Assembly: GCA_021234155.1 (NCBI GenBank)
Contig: JAJEKV010000005.1
Location: 29,379,617 to 29,443,616, forward strand
DNA from: Isoetes taiwanensis
Taxonomy: Eukaryota > Streptophyta > Lycopodiopsida > Isoetales > Isoetaceae
Length of the DNA stretch: 64,000 bases
Direction of reading: 5' to 3'
Made by a program: the position numbers and the translations under genes. Below the pieces are notes generated by a model, which was given only the letters and a program-made list of their open reading frames with translations, was not told the DNA's origin and did not search any database. This document shows, piece by piece, positions 1 through 12,162 of this stretch (position 1 is its first letter; every line of letters begins with the position of its first letter).

Positions 1-760
1 CCGGTGAGCAACGGCCGTTCACGACCCCAACCTTTAGCAAAAGACTTCCGCGGCGAGAGCATCAACAATACCCGCCATGCCCCTGTGGTCGAGAGAAAGA
101 AGTGAACCACGCTTTTGTCTGACACGCCACAAAATCATCATCCTTCAAGAAAAATGTATTCAGCTTGAAATATGTCTTAGAGGCAGCATGCACCACCGTA
201 TGAGAGCAAGAGAAATCGTGGATTATGGTCGAGAAATTGCGGTATTCAAGAGGTTCTTCCGCGATGGAAGCGAAGGCAGCGTGGTTGCTACCAAAGCATT
301 ATAGTAGCCTCTATCATGTCTTGCATATGCTCTACCACCATCCAACGGCCATTACACCAAGTAAAACTTGAGGGACCCTCAACTTCTATGAAGCCACAAT
401 CTTGCATTAAGCGGTGCCACCTTGCTCCCGTTCAAAGCCACAGCACTATCTACGCACCTACGCCACATCTGTCTTGCTCAAGCTCAACCATGTTAAAATC
501 ACCCATCATGATCCATGCAGCAGGGGAGTCTAACCTCGGTAATTTGGAGCAAAAAGCCCACAATGCACCCTCGGCGTGGTCGATTATGCGCATACACATT
601 AACCAATCCCCACTCTTGCCCTTTATCAAACCACTTGACTATGATCCACCGGCCAAATCTATCAACCTGAGTAAATGACACTGGAATCGTCCTCCTCTAT
701 GCTGTAAGGACACCAGCCTTTGCCGAGTCTGCGGCCGCCACCAGAACATTGTACTGCCTA
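1..760 (-). pseudogene. LINE (L1-type) endonuclease domain fragment, inverted
   Basis: Read on the minus strand, this stretch gives broken pieces of an L1-type apurinic-like endonuclease: a segment with KGQEWGLVNVYA around 600-640, then MMGDFNMVE around 480-515. GDFN is the conserved endonuclease motif. The same segments, KWLEGGQEWG and LLGDFNMVE, occur in the LINE at 23.7-29.0 kb, so the two belong to the same or a related family. Several stops and frameshifts interrupt it. It points opposite to the reverse transcriptase that starts near 820, as expected if one LINE copy inserted with its 5' part inverted. The fragment continues beyond the left edge of the window. Confidence 0.7.
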
Positions 761-819
761 TTGATTACTGCAACAACTTTGTAGGCATCCTCTTTTTTGC
801 AGACTCAGGATGGGCATGT

Positions 820-3340
820 TGTTTCAGATCCAGCTGAGCTTAGAGGCTTTTTGCATAATCACTTTTCAGCTTTCTTCACTGCTCGGCGTCTTCCCTTTCA
901 GTCAGATTTTCAAGCGGCCTTGCTTGCTAAGGTTCATCCTATAGTCACCAATGAGCAAAGGCCGTTTTAGAGGCTGAGATCAGCCAGAATGATTTAGCTG
1001 AGGCCACATTTTCTCTCAAGAGGGGCAAGTGTCCGGGTCTTGATGGTATTCGGTGGAGTTTTCGGGGAGTATTGGGATTGGCTTGGTGCAGATGTGTATG
1101 ATGCTTTCGGGGATTTTAAAGACATAGGCACTGGACAAAATCCTCAACTCGTTTGCATCTCCCTTATTCCAAAATGTAAGGATCCCTCTTCCATTTCAGA
1201 TTGGCCCCATTACTTTGTTGTCCTCGGTGTACAAGATCTTTGCTAAAGCTTTTGCTCGAAGCTTTGTGGCGTGCTTACCGAGTCCATTTCCTCTCACGTG
1301 ATCGGGTTTCTTGCCTCGCCCCGGTGTATCTTGAATAATGTGGCAAGCAGCATATGAGGGTCTCTATTGGGCTAGAATGCATGGTTACACCATTGTATAC
1401 TTAAAAGAAATTTGGATTTTGCAAAAGCATATGGCGGTGTTATTTGGAGTTTCTGGAGCGGTGCCTTTCTTGGTTTTGGTGCCCGGTTAAAGCAGATGTT
1501 ATGAAACTTCATTATTACGCTTTCGTTCTTGATTCTTTTTCAAGGAGAACCATCAACATTTTTTCGGTGGGGACGTGGCATTCGGGGTACGTCTTTGGCA
1601 CCGTTGCTTTTTACAATTGTGGCGGAGATTCTTTCTCGGTATTCTCTCTTGCGGTCGGGGAAGGCATCTGCATGGTCTTCCCATGAATAATGGTTCACAA
1701 GAGATCATGTAATCGGTATGCGAGATGACACTTTCTTGTTCTTAATGGGTGATGGCGAATTTGCGAGAATGCCATTTCCTTGTTAGATGATTTCTCTTTG
1801 GCCGGTATCTTTGTAGGGTGGCAAAGTGTACTGCCACTGTGGACTCTAGACTCTCATTTGCCGTCTTACGTGGTTGCATTTCCATGGAAGGTTCTTCCTC
1901 ATGGGAAGGCAACTAAGCTTCTAGGCATTCCGGTTGGTATACACCTCTCATCCGGTGATCGTGGGATGTCATTATTAAGGGGTTGGAAAGGCATTTGTTA
2001 CGGTGGTCCACGGCTAAGTTATCCATGGTTGGTCGTGTAAGCGTGGCAAAGTCGGTTCCGAGTGGTACACAAGTCTACATGGCATCCATCTTCTGCGGCA
2101 CATGATCAAAGATGCGACTCATTGTTCGCACTATCGGGGAACTTCATCGGGGTGGGTGGCGAAGAAGGAGCTGATGTTAAAGTTAGTTAGGCGAAGTGCA
2201 TTATGCCTAAACTTTGTGGGGGCTGGGGATGATTCACTTTCTTCTCGAGCAAGGTGCTGATCTCTAAGTTCATGTGGCGGATTCTCAATAATCTTGATAA
2301 TTTCTCGGTCTACGTCTCATTCACCGGTCTTTCAGAGGTGCATTTCCTTTGGCTCTCCATCCATTAAGCCTCTCCTCCCATGGGCATTATTCTATCCACT
2401 TTCTCCATATCCTAATGCATCTCCTTTCCTCAAGGGGTTGCTAAGCGGGAGGGGATCAGGCGCACTTTGTTTTCAGTTCCATCCAATGGCCCACCACAGA
2501 TCCCACGGACCCAGTTGTTGGTGGATCCCTTTGGGTGGCGGTCATGCTGATTGTCCCTGGTCTCTTTGGTCCATCCATTGGCCCTTAGCGTCGGTGGCGG
2601 CGGCAGGTGTGCTCCGCGGTATGCGCATGGTATAATGAGACAAAGATTGTTGGCGTGGAATGAGTTCAAATTGAAGTTCCTTCTCCTTCGTTGGGACCCG
2701 GAGCATTTGGGAAAAAGTAGGCGCTACACTTCCTCCACACCCACAAGGCGTGGCTCCCCGACTCTGGATGGTTCATGGCAGTGTTAAGGAGGGGCGCTGG
2801 TGCACTTTCGATGTATGTGGTCTGCTTCATCACAGGTGTTGCCTCCATCGCCAAAGTGGCCTTTAGTTATCCCGAGCCTCATCATAAAGCGGTCTGGCGA
2901 TGGGTATGGGATAAATTGCTTCATCCTAAGCTATCCATTTTATGGTGGCGGATCACTCATAGATCGTGCGGGTAAACAACTTTTTGTTCATCGATTTCGT
3001 CGGAAGTCTGCGTGATGCGCCCTCTTTGCACGCCTTGAGGGGGATGAGACAATTGAGCACTTCTTTTCTTGTGTCACCATGTTAGGCGGCTTGGCGTTGG
3101 CCACGAGTCTTTTCCATTGTGACTTGAATAGTCAGCAGGTCCTTTTATCAGTCTATCCTAGTTCTTGGGACAAGTTGGCAAAGAGGGCTTTCCACTTAGC
3201 ATCTGCTTGGATCATCTGGTCCATCTGGAAGAGATGAAATCTCCTCATCTTCAAGGGACAGCTCTTTTCAGATACGCAAGTGCTTAGCGATGCCCGTAGT
3301 CGCATTGTGAAGGCGTACAAATGTCAACCTTACATTGTGC
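820..3340 (+). pseudogene. LINE ORF2 reverse transcriptase and zinc-binding region, decayed
   Basis: Broken plus-strand frames give L1-type reverse transcriptase landmarks in order: LKRGKCPGLDG near 1015-1045, IPKCKDPSSISDW near 1165-1205, EGLYWAR near 1355-1375, and FPWKVLPHGKATKLLGIP near 1880-1940. A C-terminal zf-RVT-like segment follows (PKLSILWWRITHRS near 2925-2970, WIIWSIWKR near 3210-3235). EGLYWAR and FPWKVLP also occur in the minus-strand LINE at 23.7-29.0 kb, so both come from one lineage. Many stops and frameshifts make it non-functional. The element probably ends at the poly(A) tract at 3631-3650, though about 300 bases before that tract are not clearly LINE. Confidence 0.75.
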
Positions 3341-3630
3341 CACATCATCACTAATGCCCCCACATCATCGCACATGTGTCACACACATCATTTCCACCTC
3401 ATGAAAAGTTTTGACTAGAAAAAAGACATTTTGCCAACTAGCTTGACACATCACCACTTCATACTGCCATGTCACCCTCCATTTGCCAACTCACCATATC
3501 AACTTGCCACTTCATCATATTTTTGCCCCATTTTGAATTCATTTTGCAAAAAGATTCTTCCATGTCATAGAGCATCAAGACCTGGTATTGCCTTTCATTT
3601 TTAGGTTCTTAGGAATCGTGCCAAAGTTGG

Positions 3631-3650
3631 AAAAAAAAAAAAAAAAAAAA
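3631..3650 (+). repeat. A20 homopolymer, probable LINE poly(A) tail
   Basis: Twenty consecutive adenines lie downstream of the decayed LINE reverse transcriptase on the same strand, which fits its 3' tail. Confidence 0.6.
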
Positions 3651-4750
<1,100 letters not shown>

Positions 4751-4764
4751 AATGAAATGAAATG

Positions 4765-5400
4765 TTGTATTCATTACGCCTCAGAGACCACCGTGTCTAT
4801 GAGGCGATCAATGTACATATTCAACGTTATAAAAGATATCCTCTAATGCATCTTCTGACAAGAATGCATTAGACTCTTCCCATCTCTCATCATGTATAAC
4901 ATTACAATCTTTAATACTCATTAACTGTTCTCTCTGTATCAATATTTCCTTCAAGTATTTCCCAATGTGATGTCGGGCATATCAAAGAATTCCAAAGCAA
5001 AGAGTTTGAATGGATCTCGTACTTATCTCGAATCCCACGAGTATGGCCGGGCACCTTACGATGACATGTAATTCATCTTCTACTTCTCCCATATTGCAAA
5101 ATCTCAATTCATGGGGAATATTACTCCAGCGTCCTATTTCAACCCCGAGCCTATGGGAGCTAAGCCATGATCCCGCTTATCATCATGCAATAAAAAAGAC
5201 ACACCTTTCTTGAGGTATTTGGCCTCTTGGAGAGTGGGATTTATATACTGTCTATAGAAATGTTTTTTTGTCTCCGGGACTCTCCAGCTTCTTCTAATGA
5301 GGTGCTCATGCACCCTCTCTTAGATTGCCCTTATTCTCACGTATACCATGAATGTCCATCCCCCACTTCCTCATCCATTCCCTAATATCTGAGTACCATC
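4765..5400 (-). pseudogene. LINE 3'-terminal fragment (RT-associated zinc-binding region)
   Basis: On the minus strand, about 5150-5035 reads IGRWSNIPHELRFC, then GEVEDELHVIVRCPA. This C..C...H....C layout is typical of the C-terminal zinc-binding segment of many plant LINE-like reverse transcriptases. The frame is broken upstream. The 3' side ends at a (TTTCA)n/(CT)n simple repeat instead of poly(A), a tail type seen in some LINE families. It may be related to the YADD fragment at 6.45 kb, which has the opposite orientation. Confidence 0.6.
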
Positions 5401-5695
5401 CCTTGTTTCTTCTAATGCTAGCCTTGGTAAGCTATCTTCTGGCATATCAAATAGCAACTTAGAGAGATATGTAAGCGTTTTGCATAAGGCTTCAGCCTCT
5501 AGTGGCATCATGCCACACTCTACAAGCAGCATATCATATGGAGTTTGAGTCTAGGCCCGACCGCGGGAGTCTGCCCCTAGGTGCTCTCTAGAAACGACAA
5601 GTGCTACGCTGGGAAATTGCAGAGGCCAACAAAGATATAGAAGAGAAGAGTTGATACAGCCCTCACTGGGTGGAACGAGAAGAAATCAACAGATG

Positions 5696-6345
5696 TTAAG
5701 ACGAGCCGACACCAGATGACAACCTGCACAAAATGTCATTTATAAGTTTAAATTTGCTGCATTTTTCTCTGAATCTTCTTTGCTGGCTGGCATTCAGTTC
5801 GTGAGGCAGCTCTCTAAACTCCAGGTACCTTTTAATTTCTTCTTGCCAACCTGCTTCTCCCATATAAGAAATTACCAAGTTAGTATTGTCATTGCTTTCA
5901 AATTCTTGCAGGCCTTCTTGGTCCTCATGCTTAAAGAGAGCATAAGGAATATATGCACTAGGATCATCAATTGTTTTGATTACTTTTACACTCAAGTTTT
6001 AGGTCTGGACTTTGCAAGCCAGGGACATGGGATCTTGCCTCATCATGACCTGAACCTCACTATTTTGAAAGATGTGACCTTGTCTCTATCAGAAATATGA
6101 GAGCAGCTGCACTTTTCTCGAGTCTAGAGTACCTGATTTCTGTTTCTGGCAATATTTTGCTTGTAAAGGTGATGATCATGCTTTCCTACAGTAAGGCTAC
6201 CATTATGCTCTTTTTGTGATGCTTATATAAGCTTGAAGAGGTTTTGAGGGATCAGGAGGTTTAAGCAAGTTAGATTCATAGATGGCTTGAATTATCTTGT
6301 CAAAAGCCTCTTGACAGGACTCATTCCATTTTTCTTTGGTGGCAG
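5696..6345 (-). pseudogene. Ty3/gypsy pol fragment (RNase H to integrase N-terminus)
   Basis: Minus-strand frames give KEKWNESCQEAFDKI near 6335-6290 (the start of gypsy RNase H, usual form W..EC..AF..LK), followed by LKPPDPSKP. EIRYSRLEKSAAALI lies near 6135-6090 (RNase H core). The 99-codon open stretch at 5995-5696 contains GWQEEIKRYLEFRELP and KFKLINDILCR, matching the linker and start of the integrase zinc-finger region. No LTR is visible nearby. Stops and frameshifts show decay. Its sequence differs from the chromovirus at 38-44 kb, so it is another gypsy lineage. Confidence 0.65.
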
Positions 6346-6448
6346 AGGGGGGGGTGTGTTTAATATACATGCACAACTTACGAGGTTGCCCCCTAGGTGC
6401 AACCCTTTATATACGGCTCTCAAGTACTTGTCATGATGACATGTACGT

Positions 6449-6830
6449 GTGACGTGGCAGTATAATATACGTATTCGAATCATATGTTATACTGGAACGT
6501 TACACGCCCCTACACTAGGAGACACCAAAGTACCCATTATGCTATATGCTGATGACCTAAGCATGATGGCCACAAAGAATAAGGGGATGCACAGATTACT
6601 AAAGCTACTAGAGATCTTCTGCGAAAGAACAGGGTTAACGATAAACCTTGCAAAAACCAAAATAGTCATTTTCGGTCATAGGAATAGACACAGACCTTTC
6701 AGATATATGGGGACAGAATTAGAGGAATCAACAGAATACAGATAACTGGGATATGACGCACACAGCACGGGGAAATGGGCTAAAGGTGCGGATGCAAGGT
6801 TTCAATCAGCCATTGGGAGCTACTTCAGTA
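6449..6830 (+). pseudogene. LINE reverse transcriptase catalytic fragment (YADD)
   Basis: The open frame from 6449 contains PIMLYADDLSMMA, which carries the reverse transcriptase motif YADD, then CERTGLTINLAKTKIVIF, the motif D/E block (GL.ln..KTk.v.F) typical of LINE enzymes. After a stop at 6743-6745 it continues as LGYDAHSTGKWAKG. Only about 100 residues remain. There is no upstream RT body and no tail on the same strand, so this is an isolated fragment. Confidence 0.75.
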
Positions 6831-6980
6831 TGAATATGTAGCATAATAACAGGGGGTTTTCTTTGTGTTTTTGTACGCTTTTCCCTATGATTTCGTGATG
6901 TATTCAAATGGATGTACTAATGCGTACATCTAGAGTGCACCATTTCTGAGCCATTGATTTTAGCCTTTTTTTTTTCCAAT

Positions 6981-7094
6981 GGTCAACAACCAATGGCTCA
7001 CAACAAAAGCCCTCTTTTTGTGCGTGTGGTGCATAATGGTCAACAACCAATGGCTCACAACAAAAGCCCTCTTTTTGTGTGTGTGGTGCATAAT
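6981..7094. repeat. 57-bp tandem repeat, two copies
   Basis: Units 6981-7037 and 7038-7094 differ at a single base (GTGCGTGTGG versus GTGTGTGTGG). Just downstream (7160-7240) is a segment resembling the repeats at 9.6-10.3 kb (ATAACTTTTGATCCAGAGC ... TTGGAAAG). Confidence 0.95.
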
Positions 7095-7814
7095 GGGTAC
7101 ATGAAGGGCTTGAAGGGCGCATGTAGTGCAGTTTCCCCGCTGGCAACACATTTCTTATCATAACTTTTGATCCAGAGCTCTGTTTCAGATGATGTTTATT
7201 GCGTTGGAAAGATCTCTCCGAGATCTTTTTGATAGTGTATGATATGAATATGTTTGGTTAAGTTATCTATGCTAAAACAATAAATTTTCGGCCGGGTTTG
7301 GTAGGCTTTCACATCCTACCAGTCGATTAATACAGGATTGCGCTATTGGATATTGTTTTATGGCTCATTCCGAATGAAGCTTGCAAAAAATTACCATGCA
7401 TATTTAGATTTTGATGCAGTTATTAAGCTAATTCCAAGGCTTCTAGATCCTTGTGCTAACAAGCAGAAAAGTTTCCCACTTTGGTTCCCACTTTAGTTTC
7501 TCACCACAAGAATCCATGGAGGCCAAAGGCTGCTGTTAAATTCCAGTTGAAAAATGTTTGTGTATGGGTGTTGCAAACTTTATGACTTTCAGAATAATGG
7601 GATCAATCTGCTCTATCTTTATGGTAACTTTTACTTATGTTCTATTTGTTTTATTGTGATGAAATTCAAAAGCTACAGGTGATGAAAGCCTCAAATGAAT
7701 TCTAGTTTTTTTCTGGTTTGAATTCTAAAATTTTTGTCATACTGGGGAGGGGGTGACGTCCCCAAGGCCCCGAAGGGGCCAAAAATTTTTTTTTACGACA
7801 CAAACTATTAACAT

Positions 7815-8362
7815 CCAACATATAAAAATTAAATCCCCCAACACAAGCAACCAACACATAACAACCATTGACATTAACAACCAACACATAACTACCATTG
7901 ACATTAATTAACACAACCATTGGGTCCAACACATTTAAATTAAAATCCCCCTTAAACCCCCTTTGGTTTGGGTGCATATTCACGGGGGTGGCGTAGAGGC
8001 GTGAGCCCTCATAATTGTATTTTGCACGTCTAAATCAACACCATATACTATTAAGCTTTGAAATCTTATAGTATTTTGCGAATCTTGTTATACAATATAG
8101 CAAATTTTGTACTTGCATACCCACAAGCGAGGAGCTTTACGTGCGGTGTAGATTAAGGAATAAAGGGGTGAATATGCCTATCCAACAGCTCGTTGCCTGA
8201 GTCACCCCGTGTGAATATGCACCCAAACCAAAGGGGGTTTAAGGGGGGTTTTAATTTAAATGTGTTGGACCCAATGGTTGTGTTAATTAATGTCAATGGT
8301 AGTTATGTAATGTCAATGGTTGTTATGTGTTGGTTGTTATGTGTTGGTTGTTAATGTTAGTT
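7815..8362. mobile_element. foldback element with ~160-bp inverted arms
   Basis: The left arm (about 7815-7987) and right arm (about 8204-8362) are near-identical reverse complements, separated by about 215 bp. The inner ends read GGGTGCATATTCACGGGG and CCCCGTGTGAATATGCACCC. The arms contain internal copies of a CCATTGACATTAA-type unit, and arm length differs by gain or loss of that unit. No transposase is encoded. I could not define a target-site duplication. A foldback transposon or MITE fits; an inverted duplication of simple-repeat DNA is the alternative. Confidence 0.75.
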
Positions 8363-9584
8363 CAAGCAATGTGAGCGCTCTTAGAAGAAAAACAGACTAT
8401 ACTACGAACATAACCTCTATGTCAGATATCATGTCTAAAGCCTATAACATAAGATCCGTGCAAGTCCAACCACAAGGTATCGTTTCCATGAGAAAAAACG
8501 CGATAAAAGAATTGACAAGGCACATTGGTGATAATGCAATTGCAACACCGATAAGAAATATGCCACTCAAAAGAAAAATCATAAACCCAACGTATCACAC
8601 TCATATAACAAACACTGATGCAATATGAGACATGAAATAGAAAGATGTCAACAATTATCCATGTCATAATATACATTTTCGAAATAATACGCTTGACAAA
8701 CCAGAAAGGAATGCTCATGCATAACGCCATGCTGACATCATGCCTAAAATGCATACCCTAGGTACGTACATGTCTACTGTACGTGTCTATCGTAAGTTAT
8801 AGTTTCCATAAGAAAATTAGACTACCAGACCTTATGAAACTAGGGAAAAACGAGACCAACATCACCGATGCTAAACAGACAAAGAAGGTTAGTTATCGTA
8901 ATGGCCACTTTGGCAGGAAAATAAACTAACCCAAGAAAACAACGCGAACCACATAATATAAGAATCTAAAATGGGAAAAGGGAATGGGGGGGCGTCTGTA
9001 AATCCAAACTAGCAAAGCAACAAGGTGAACCAAGAACTATACAAGCCCTAAACTGACAAACCAAAAAGTGAATCACAAGCTACACAAGCACCAACAAACG
9101 AAAACATATCAACCTAGAGAAAACCACCACAAACACCAGACTAACATCGATAAAAACATATATAATCAAGCAGACAAGTTAAGGGGCCAAAGCCAAACAT
9201 GGTCCTATAGTAAAAAGAAATGACAAAGTCCATGGGCATGGCAAAGTGAAAAAAGGGAAAGGATATATCGATGGCTATCCTAAAAAAAAACTAGGAAAAA
9301 GCAAATGAAAGTAGCCAAAAAATATAAATGCAGAATAAACATCAGTAACACTTCTCAAAATCATACATAACATCAAAATCAACAACCTTAATCATGCAAA
9401 CCAAAAGATAAGTGGCGGAAGAAAGAACCCGGATCATGAAAAAAATTGCGCCCATCTGAAAATCAAGTCATTGTGAAGCTGTATTAGAATCGCAAAAAGC
9501 AAACCAACGGTCAACCAGCAGATAACCATCCATGTAACCACACCATCAACTAACCAAGCACTGACACTCGCCAAAACGCTTTTG
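8363..9584. other. no gene seen
   Basis: A-rich sequence on the plus strand, with short open frames that have no recognisable motifs. Possibly untranslated or LTR-like repeat sequence. Confidence 0.4.
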
Positions 9585-10095
9585 ATCATAACTTTTACCC
9601 AGAGTATCGGATTTCCACAATTCTTAGATCTTTGGAAAGCCTATCCAGAGAGTTTTCTAAAAATATAAGATTCGAGCCTATGGGATAGTAGAAAGGCTAT
9701 GAAAAACATGGATTCACGATTTAGGCCAGAGAGAGCTCGACAAAGCACTTTTCTCTATATCTCCCTCCCAGAATATCGGATTCAAGCAATCTTTGGAGGA
9801 ATAGAAAGCTTATCCTGTGAGCTTTTCAGGAACATAGAAATCAAATAATTTGGACCGGAAAAAGGCCATGAAAAATGCAGATTAGTGATTCTGGCCAGAA
9901 AAAACTCGGCATAATGCTTTTTCGCATATCTCCCTCTCAGAATATCGGATTCAGGTAAATTTTAGATGGATGAAAAGCTTATCCAATGGGCTTTCCATTG
10001 ATATAAAATTCAACTATGGTTGGGAGCAAAAAAGCCTGCGAAAAAATAAGAATGATATTTTGACCGGATTCAGAGGAAAAAAGGGCCCCGAGAAA
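9585..10095. repeat. three diverged ~170-bp tandem repeats
   Basis: The core TATCGGATT recurs at 9605, 9774 and 9944 (spacing 169 and 170). Each is followed about 35 bases later by a GAAAGC(T)TATCC block and a GAGYTTTYC block. A more diverged relative lies at 10270-10360 (ACTCCGTTTTCGATGATC ... TTGGAAAGCTTATTC) and another at 7160-7240. The similarity is clear but imperfect, so the array is old. Confidence 0.75.
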
Positions 10096-10420
10096 AGCTT
10101 GAAATGTTTGATGCTCAAAAATAAGAATAGGGCAACAAACAACTAATTAGGAAAGCTAAGAACAAACTAGGGATAAGCAAAAAAGAAACTCTAGACCCGT
10201 ATCTAGATGGTCTTGACATCATGGGCGCTCGTGAGTATGGCGTTTAGGGTTGCTAGCGTCTGTTCTTGTAACTTGAGCATCAGGACTCCGTTTTCGATGA
10301 TCTTTAGTTCGTTGGAAAGCTTATTCTAAGAGCTCTCTATCAGTATAAATTTTATTAGGGTTTGTTATCAGGTTGGTGGCCAGATTTAGGCCTGTGTGAT
10401 TTCGGCCACTTTTAGTAGAG

Positions 10421-11455
10421 ATGGGGAAGACAGATATTGCTCCAGCTTCTAAGGCTGCGGCAAAATGGCGTGAAGCTACCGCCAGTTTGGTGATACGTGA
10501 TCCCCCAGGTACTGTTTAAAAAGAGGTAAATAACTCAGTTGAAAGTTCTTTGCCATTGTTGGTGATTGCTCCAGGGGTTCTTGAAGAAAGGGATTTTCCT
10601 CCCTTGCAAGGCGCTGCAAGTAAGGGAATGGAAGTTAATGGGAATTTGCATCAAACAGGTACAGAATCCAGTCCTAATGTAGTTGCTCAGCCCCAGGCAA
10701 ATGATAGTGCTTGGAAGTCATCTGATTCTGTTACAAGGGTTTCATATCAAAGATTTAGTGATTGGCTGTGTAAAGATATATCTAGTGCATCTAGAAAGGC
10801 AAGGGTAGCAACTGCTTTACAGGTATTGTCTGAAGGGAGTAAGGATGAGTTGTCCGCAATCTTAGACATATTGAAAGCTCGACAGACTCAGCTTCAACAG
10901 CAATTGCCTCCAGATGATATATTTTACCAGTTTGACTGTCAGGATGTAGTTCAAGCTTCTGGTATTCCTTTGGTCGAGGTGGACCATCAAGCTCATATTA
11001 AGTGTGTTGAGAACCTATCCTCATGTGCAGTCCTGGGTTATTTTACTGGTGGCTATTTGGATTTTTCACGGTTCCGTATTTGGTTATCTCGGCTTTTGAA
11101 ACGCCTTCAGCTTCCTCCTTTTCAGTCCATCAAGTTGTTGGCGAAAAACTTTGTTCTTATTATGTTTGAAAGTAGTGATGCAGTGGACTCTTTGGTATCA
11201 AGAGGGATTGATCCACTTGGTGGGGAGTATATGATGTATCAGTATTACTCTCCTGGTTTTACACCAGATATGGTTCGCGCATTAAAGATGCCTTGCTGGT
11301 TCTCGATACCTAATCTTCCTCCTGATCTAATGGCCCATCAATTTCTAGTTGCAATTGCAACTGTTCTTGGGGTTCATATCTCACATTCCATCATGAGCGG
11401 TTCGAGGATTTGTGTCTCAATGCCCGATTGGACTTCTACTGTACCGATTGTATAG
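10421..11455 (+). pseudogene. LINE ORF1 (gag-like nucleic-acid-binding protein), broken
   Basis: Translation from the ATG at 10421 starts MGKTDIAPASKAAAKW. It meets one TAA at 10517-10519 and then stays open in the same frame to 11455. The C-terminal half (SSCAVLGYFTGGYLDFSRF; SRGIDPLGGEYMMYQYY; MPCWFSIPNLPPD) matches the ORF1 remnant of the minus-strand LINE near 28.2-28.8 kb (LGYFTG, SRGVDTLGESYVLYQYY, IPCWFQIRDLPPD). The match fits the DUF4283-like ORF1 of plant L1 elements. After 11455 the reading breaks into frameshifted serine-rich and basic pieces. ORF1 proteins bind element RNA for retrotransposition; this copy is unlikely to work. Confidence 0.75.
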
Positions 11456-12162
11456 TGGCGAAAAGTGGGCCTTGGTATAAGAAGTTGGATCTTAAGCTAC
11501 GAATGGTCCATAATTAGCCCGTCGTTTCTGTCAAGGGGCGCTTTTTGCTAGCTTTCGCCGAGGCACTCGTCGTCTCGTGCATCTGTTCAACCTTCTTCTC
11601 GGGCTCAAGCTCCCGTTGTTACTTCTTCATCTATTCATGATCAACCTTTACGGTTGTGTTTGCACTCCTCATCCATGGAAGATGCTCTAATTCCGATTCA
11701 GCGATTATGCGTCTTTAGCGTCATCATCGTACACTGTAGTTCATTCTTCTCTCCATGTTGATGCTTCTTCCTCTCATGTTTTCGAGGAGGTTGTTATGGC
11801 TGATGGTCGAATCTTACGTGCGCTAAAAAGAGTCATGGCAAAGCAGTCAATTGGAAGAAGGGCCGAGGAAAAAAATCTGTTATGTCATCTCACGAGGCTA
11901 CCCCCGCCGTTCTATTGATGGCATGATAATTTGATGTCTATTGATGATCATCTCGATGTGGTAGATCATGTTGATTGTGATGAGCCCATTAAACGCCTCA
12001 AGGTAGCACAAGGAGTTTGAGTATATACTGTGTATGAGTGGTTTTGCTTAGTGGACTATTTCGTCCTCTAGGTTTTGAGTCCCATGTCACAGGTCCCTTG
12101 TATGTATCTTGATTTTTCTTGATAATAGATTGTCGTCCTTCAATAAAAAAAAAAAAAAAAAA
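10421..12162 (+). mobile_element. ORF1-only LINE derivative with poly(A) tail
   Basis: A single L1-type ORF1 is followed directly by about 690 bases of decayed ORF1 tail and 3' sequence, then a pure A18 tract at 12145-12162 preceded by TTCAATAAA. No endonuclease or reverse transcriptase lies between ORF1 and the tail. The last bases before the tail loosely resemble the 3' end of the complete LINE whose tail is at 23708-23720. This is the plant counterpart of a half-L1. The 5' end of the element upstream of the ATG is not defined. Confidence 0.65.

Noticed and set aside
7702-7983. 93-codon minus-strand frame with NVNGSYVLVVNVNG repeats
   Set aside because: It is a translation of the repeated arm of the foldback element, so the periodicity reflects DNA repeats, not protein.
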